64,000 bases of DNA, taken from assembly GCF_008180725.1 (NCBI RefSeq), contig NZ_VTEV01000002.1, positions 528,426-592,425 on the forward strand, given 5' to 3'. The DNA comes from Sutcliffiella horikoshii (lineage in GTDB: Bacteria > Bacillota > Bacilli > Bacillales > Bacillaceae_I). The stretch's first letter is position 1; the number at the start of each line of letters is the position of its first letter. Positions 62,482 to 64,000 of this stretch are shown here, in pieces. The translations under genes were made by a program, and so were the position numbers. The notes under the pieces were generated by a model. It did not search any database. It saw only the letters and a list, made by a program, of their open reading frames with translations, and had not been told where the DNA came from.

Positions 62482-63868
62482 TTTTCAAAAATTGGAGGAG
62501 TTTGGGAGCCACACCGCCGTATACGCTGAACGACAATATTCTTACTCTGAAATGTTAGAAATTGCTGATGCTATCTGTGGTGAAGTAGGGGAAAGAACGC
62601 TCGTTTTTTGCTTATGTTCAAATAATAAAGAATCTTTATTTGGCTATGTTGGCTTTATTAGAGGTGGGGTGGTACCTGTACTTTTGGACGCTTCCATCCA
62701 TATAGATCAGTTGCGCAAATTGATTAACCTTTATAAGCCTACATACATTTGGGCGAGTAGTGAAAATCAAGACCTATTAAATGAAATGGAAAGTACATTT
62801 GTATTTGGAGATTACACATTATTTAAATGTCCGTCATTCTTCCAACATACCCTTCATGAAAGTCTTGCGCTCCTTTTAACCACCTCTGGAAGTACTGGAA
62901 GCCCCAAATTTGTTCGCCTAAGCTATAAAAATATTTTTAATAATGCCGAATCAATAGCAAATTACCTTGACATCCATGCAGAGGATAAACCTATCACAAC
63001 ACTTCCAATGAATTACTCCTATGGCCTCTCTATCATTAATAGTCATTTCATATGCGGAGCAACGATAATTGTAACGGATGCATCTATCATGAAAAAAGAG
63101 TTTTGGGACTTATGTAGAGAGCAAGAAGTAACAACTTTTGGAGGAGTTCCTTTCGTCTATGAGATGCTTGATAGGCTGAAGTTTGAAAATATTAATCTTC
63201 CTAGTTTAAAAAAGTTAACTCAAGCTGGTGGGAAATTAAGCTCAACACTATTGACCAAGTTTGCTGAAGTGTGCAAACAGAAAGGGATTCAATTTTTTTC
63301 CATGTATGGTCAAACGGAAGCAACGGCGCGTATGGCCTATTTACCATGGGAAAAAAGTCTTGAAAAAGTCGGAAGCATAGGTATTGCCATTCCAGGTGGA
63401 GAGCTGATTTTGCAAGACGACAATGGGTCCCAAATTACAGAGCCTAACGTGAAGGGCGAATTGATTTATAAAGGAAAGAATGTTTCTTTGGGATATGCGG
63501 AGTCAGTATTCGATCTTTCAAAAGAAGATGAGAATAACGGTATTTTACGGACAGGTGATTTGGCTTACTTTGATCAGGATGGGTATTTTTATATTAGTGG
63601 CCGAATCAAAAGAATGGTTAAGCTCTATGGGAACCGTATCAGTCTTGATGAGGTGGAAGGGTTTTTATCTAAGCATGGTCATGATTGTATTTGTACTGGG
63701 ACGGATGACCAAATGTATATTTACACATTAAAAGATGATGGTATTCCAATTAAAAAATTAATGAAGGAAAAATTAAACTTAAAGGGCATGAAGATTATGA
63801 GGATTGAGGAAATCCCACGTAATCAGTATGGAAAAATCCTTTATTCCGAGTTACCTAAACTTGGATAA
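62474..63868 (+). CDS. AMP-forming acyl/aminoacyl ligase (ANL superfamily)
   Basis: 464 residues. Adenylation core motifs are visible: LLLTTSGSTGSPKFVRLSY (P-loop, about 135-153), MYGQTEATARMAYLP (about 275), GELIYKGKNVSLGY, TGDLAYFDQDGYFYISGR and the C-terminal Lys in NQYGKILYS. It should activate a carboxylic acid with ATP and load it on the preceding ACP, whose gene it overlaps by 8 bp. Shorter than DltA (about 500) and in a different gene order (carrier, ligase, MBOAT), so D-alanylation is not assured. Substrate unknown. Confidence 0.88.
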   Translation: MNSFQKLEEFGSHTAVYAERQYSYSEMLEIADAICGEVGERTLVFCLCSNNKESLFGYVGFIRGGVVPVLLDASIHIDQLRKLINLYKPTYIWASSENQDLLNEMESTFVFGDYTLFKCPSFFQHTLHESLALLLTTSGSTGSPKFVRLSYKNIFNNAESIANYLDIHAEDKPITTLPMNYSYGLSIINSHFICGATIIVTDASIMKKEFWDLCREQEVTTFGGVPFVYEMLDRLKFENINLPSLKKLTQAGGKLSSTLLTKFAEVCKQKGIQFFSMYGQTEATARMAYLPWEKSLEKVGSIGIAIPGGELILQDDNGSQITEPNVKGELIYKGKNVSLGYAESVFDLSKEDENNGILRTGDLAYFDQDGYFYISGRIKRMVKLYGNRISLDEVEGFLSKHGHDCICTGTDDQMYIYTLKDDGIPIKKLMKEKLNLKGMKIMRIEEIPRNQYGKILYSELPKLG

Positions 63869-63911
63869 GTTATAGAAAACATCTTAAGTTTATTTTTTTA
63901 CAGGTGGTTGG

Positions 63912-64000
63912 ATGGGTTTTATTTCTATTGAGTTTCTCTTATTTTTTGCAATTATCGTTTTTACTTATTATTTAATCCCTCATCGATTCAGATGGGTTCT
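63912..64000 (+). CDS. N-terminus of an MBOAT-family O-acyltransferase (runs out of window)
   Basis: ATG 63912 with AGGTGG upstream opens a frame to the window end: GFISIEFLLFFAIIVFTYYL then IPHRFRW. This is the standard start of AlgI/DltB/PatA-type MBOAT proteins, which move an acyl group across the membrane to a surface glycan or polymer. Only 29 codons are visible. With the ACP and ligase upstream it would form an acyl-export system. Confidence 0.75.
   Translation, partial: MGFISIEFLLFFAIIVFTYYLIPHRFRWV

Overview
The window is a Bacillaceae-type (low-GC, Gram-positive, endospore-former lineage) chromosome segment. The evidence is strong AGGAGG ribosome binding sites, lipobox lipoproteins, and a gene order that closely follows the Bacillus subtilis lytABC - tua - tagO - degSU - comF - flagellar - secA - prfB - cccB - ftsEX - ctpB - minJ region. 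I cannot name the species from sequence alone.

Region 1 (1-8.7 kb) holds surface proteins that carry C-terminal triple cell-wall-binding-2 (CWB2) modules: the end of a large S8 protease, an Amidase_3 enzyme, an acidic lipoprotein and a SpoIID/LytB-domain protein. The last three look like a rearranged lytABC locus. A 52-bp tandem repeat array (11.5 copies) lies between the protease and the amidase. Region 2 (8.8-23.4 kb) is an anionic wall-polymer locus in the tua position: flippase, two GT4 and two GT2 glycosyltransferases, a polymerase, UTP-glucose-1-phosphate uridylyltransferase, UDP-glucose dehydrogenase, another S8-CWB2 protease, another GT2, and tagO. Region 3 (23.5-31.5 kb) has an LCP polymer transferase, a YvyE-like protein, degS-degU, a DegV protein, a second 52-bp tandem array, and comFA-comFC without comFB.

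Region 4 (31.5-43.3 kb) is the late flagellar cluster yvyF-flgM-flgN-flgK-flgL-DUF6470-fliW-csrA-hag-flaG-fliD-fliS-fliT plus one unknown gene. The flagellin gene hag is interrupted, just before its conserved C-terminal MAKEMM segment, by a 359-nt group I intron. A free-standing LAGLIDADG endonuclease gene lies immediately downstream on the opposite strand. This intron/endonuclease pair is the most striking feature of the window. Sigma-D-type promoters precede flgM and hag, and the hag leader carries a CsrA-type GGA hairpin.

Region 5 (43.3-64 kb) contains hpf with a sigma-B-type promoter, an unknown membrane protein, an internalin-like LRR-CWB2 protein, secA, prfB with its programmed +1 frameshift, a YitT protein, cytochrome cccB, a Vpr-like protease, ftsE-ftsX with a coiled-coil M23 murein hydrolase, ctpB and minJ. 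The last genes are an acyl carrier protein, an acyl-AMP ligase and the start of an MBOAT acyltransferase, behind a promoter with a Fur-box-like operator. Several palindromic dispersed repeats occupy the intergenic spaces. Five separate CWB2 proteins in 47 kb, around genes for an anionic polymer, suggest that the locus makes both the wall polymer and the proteins that bind it.
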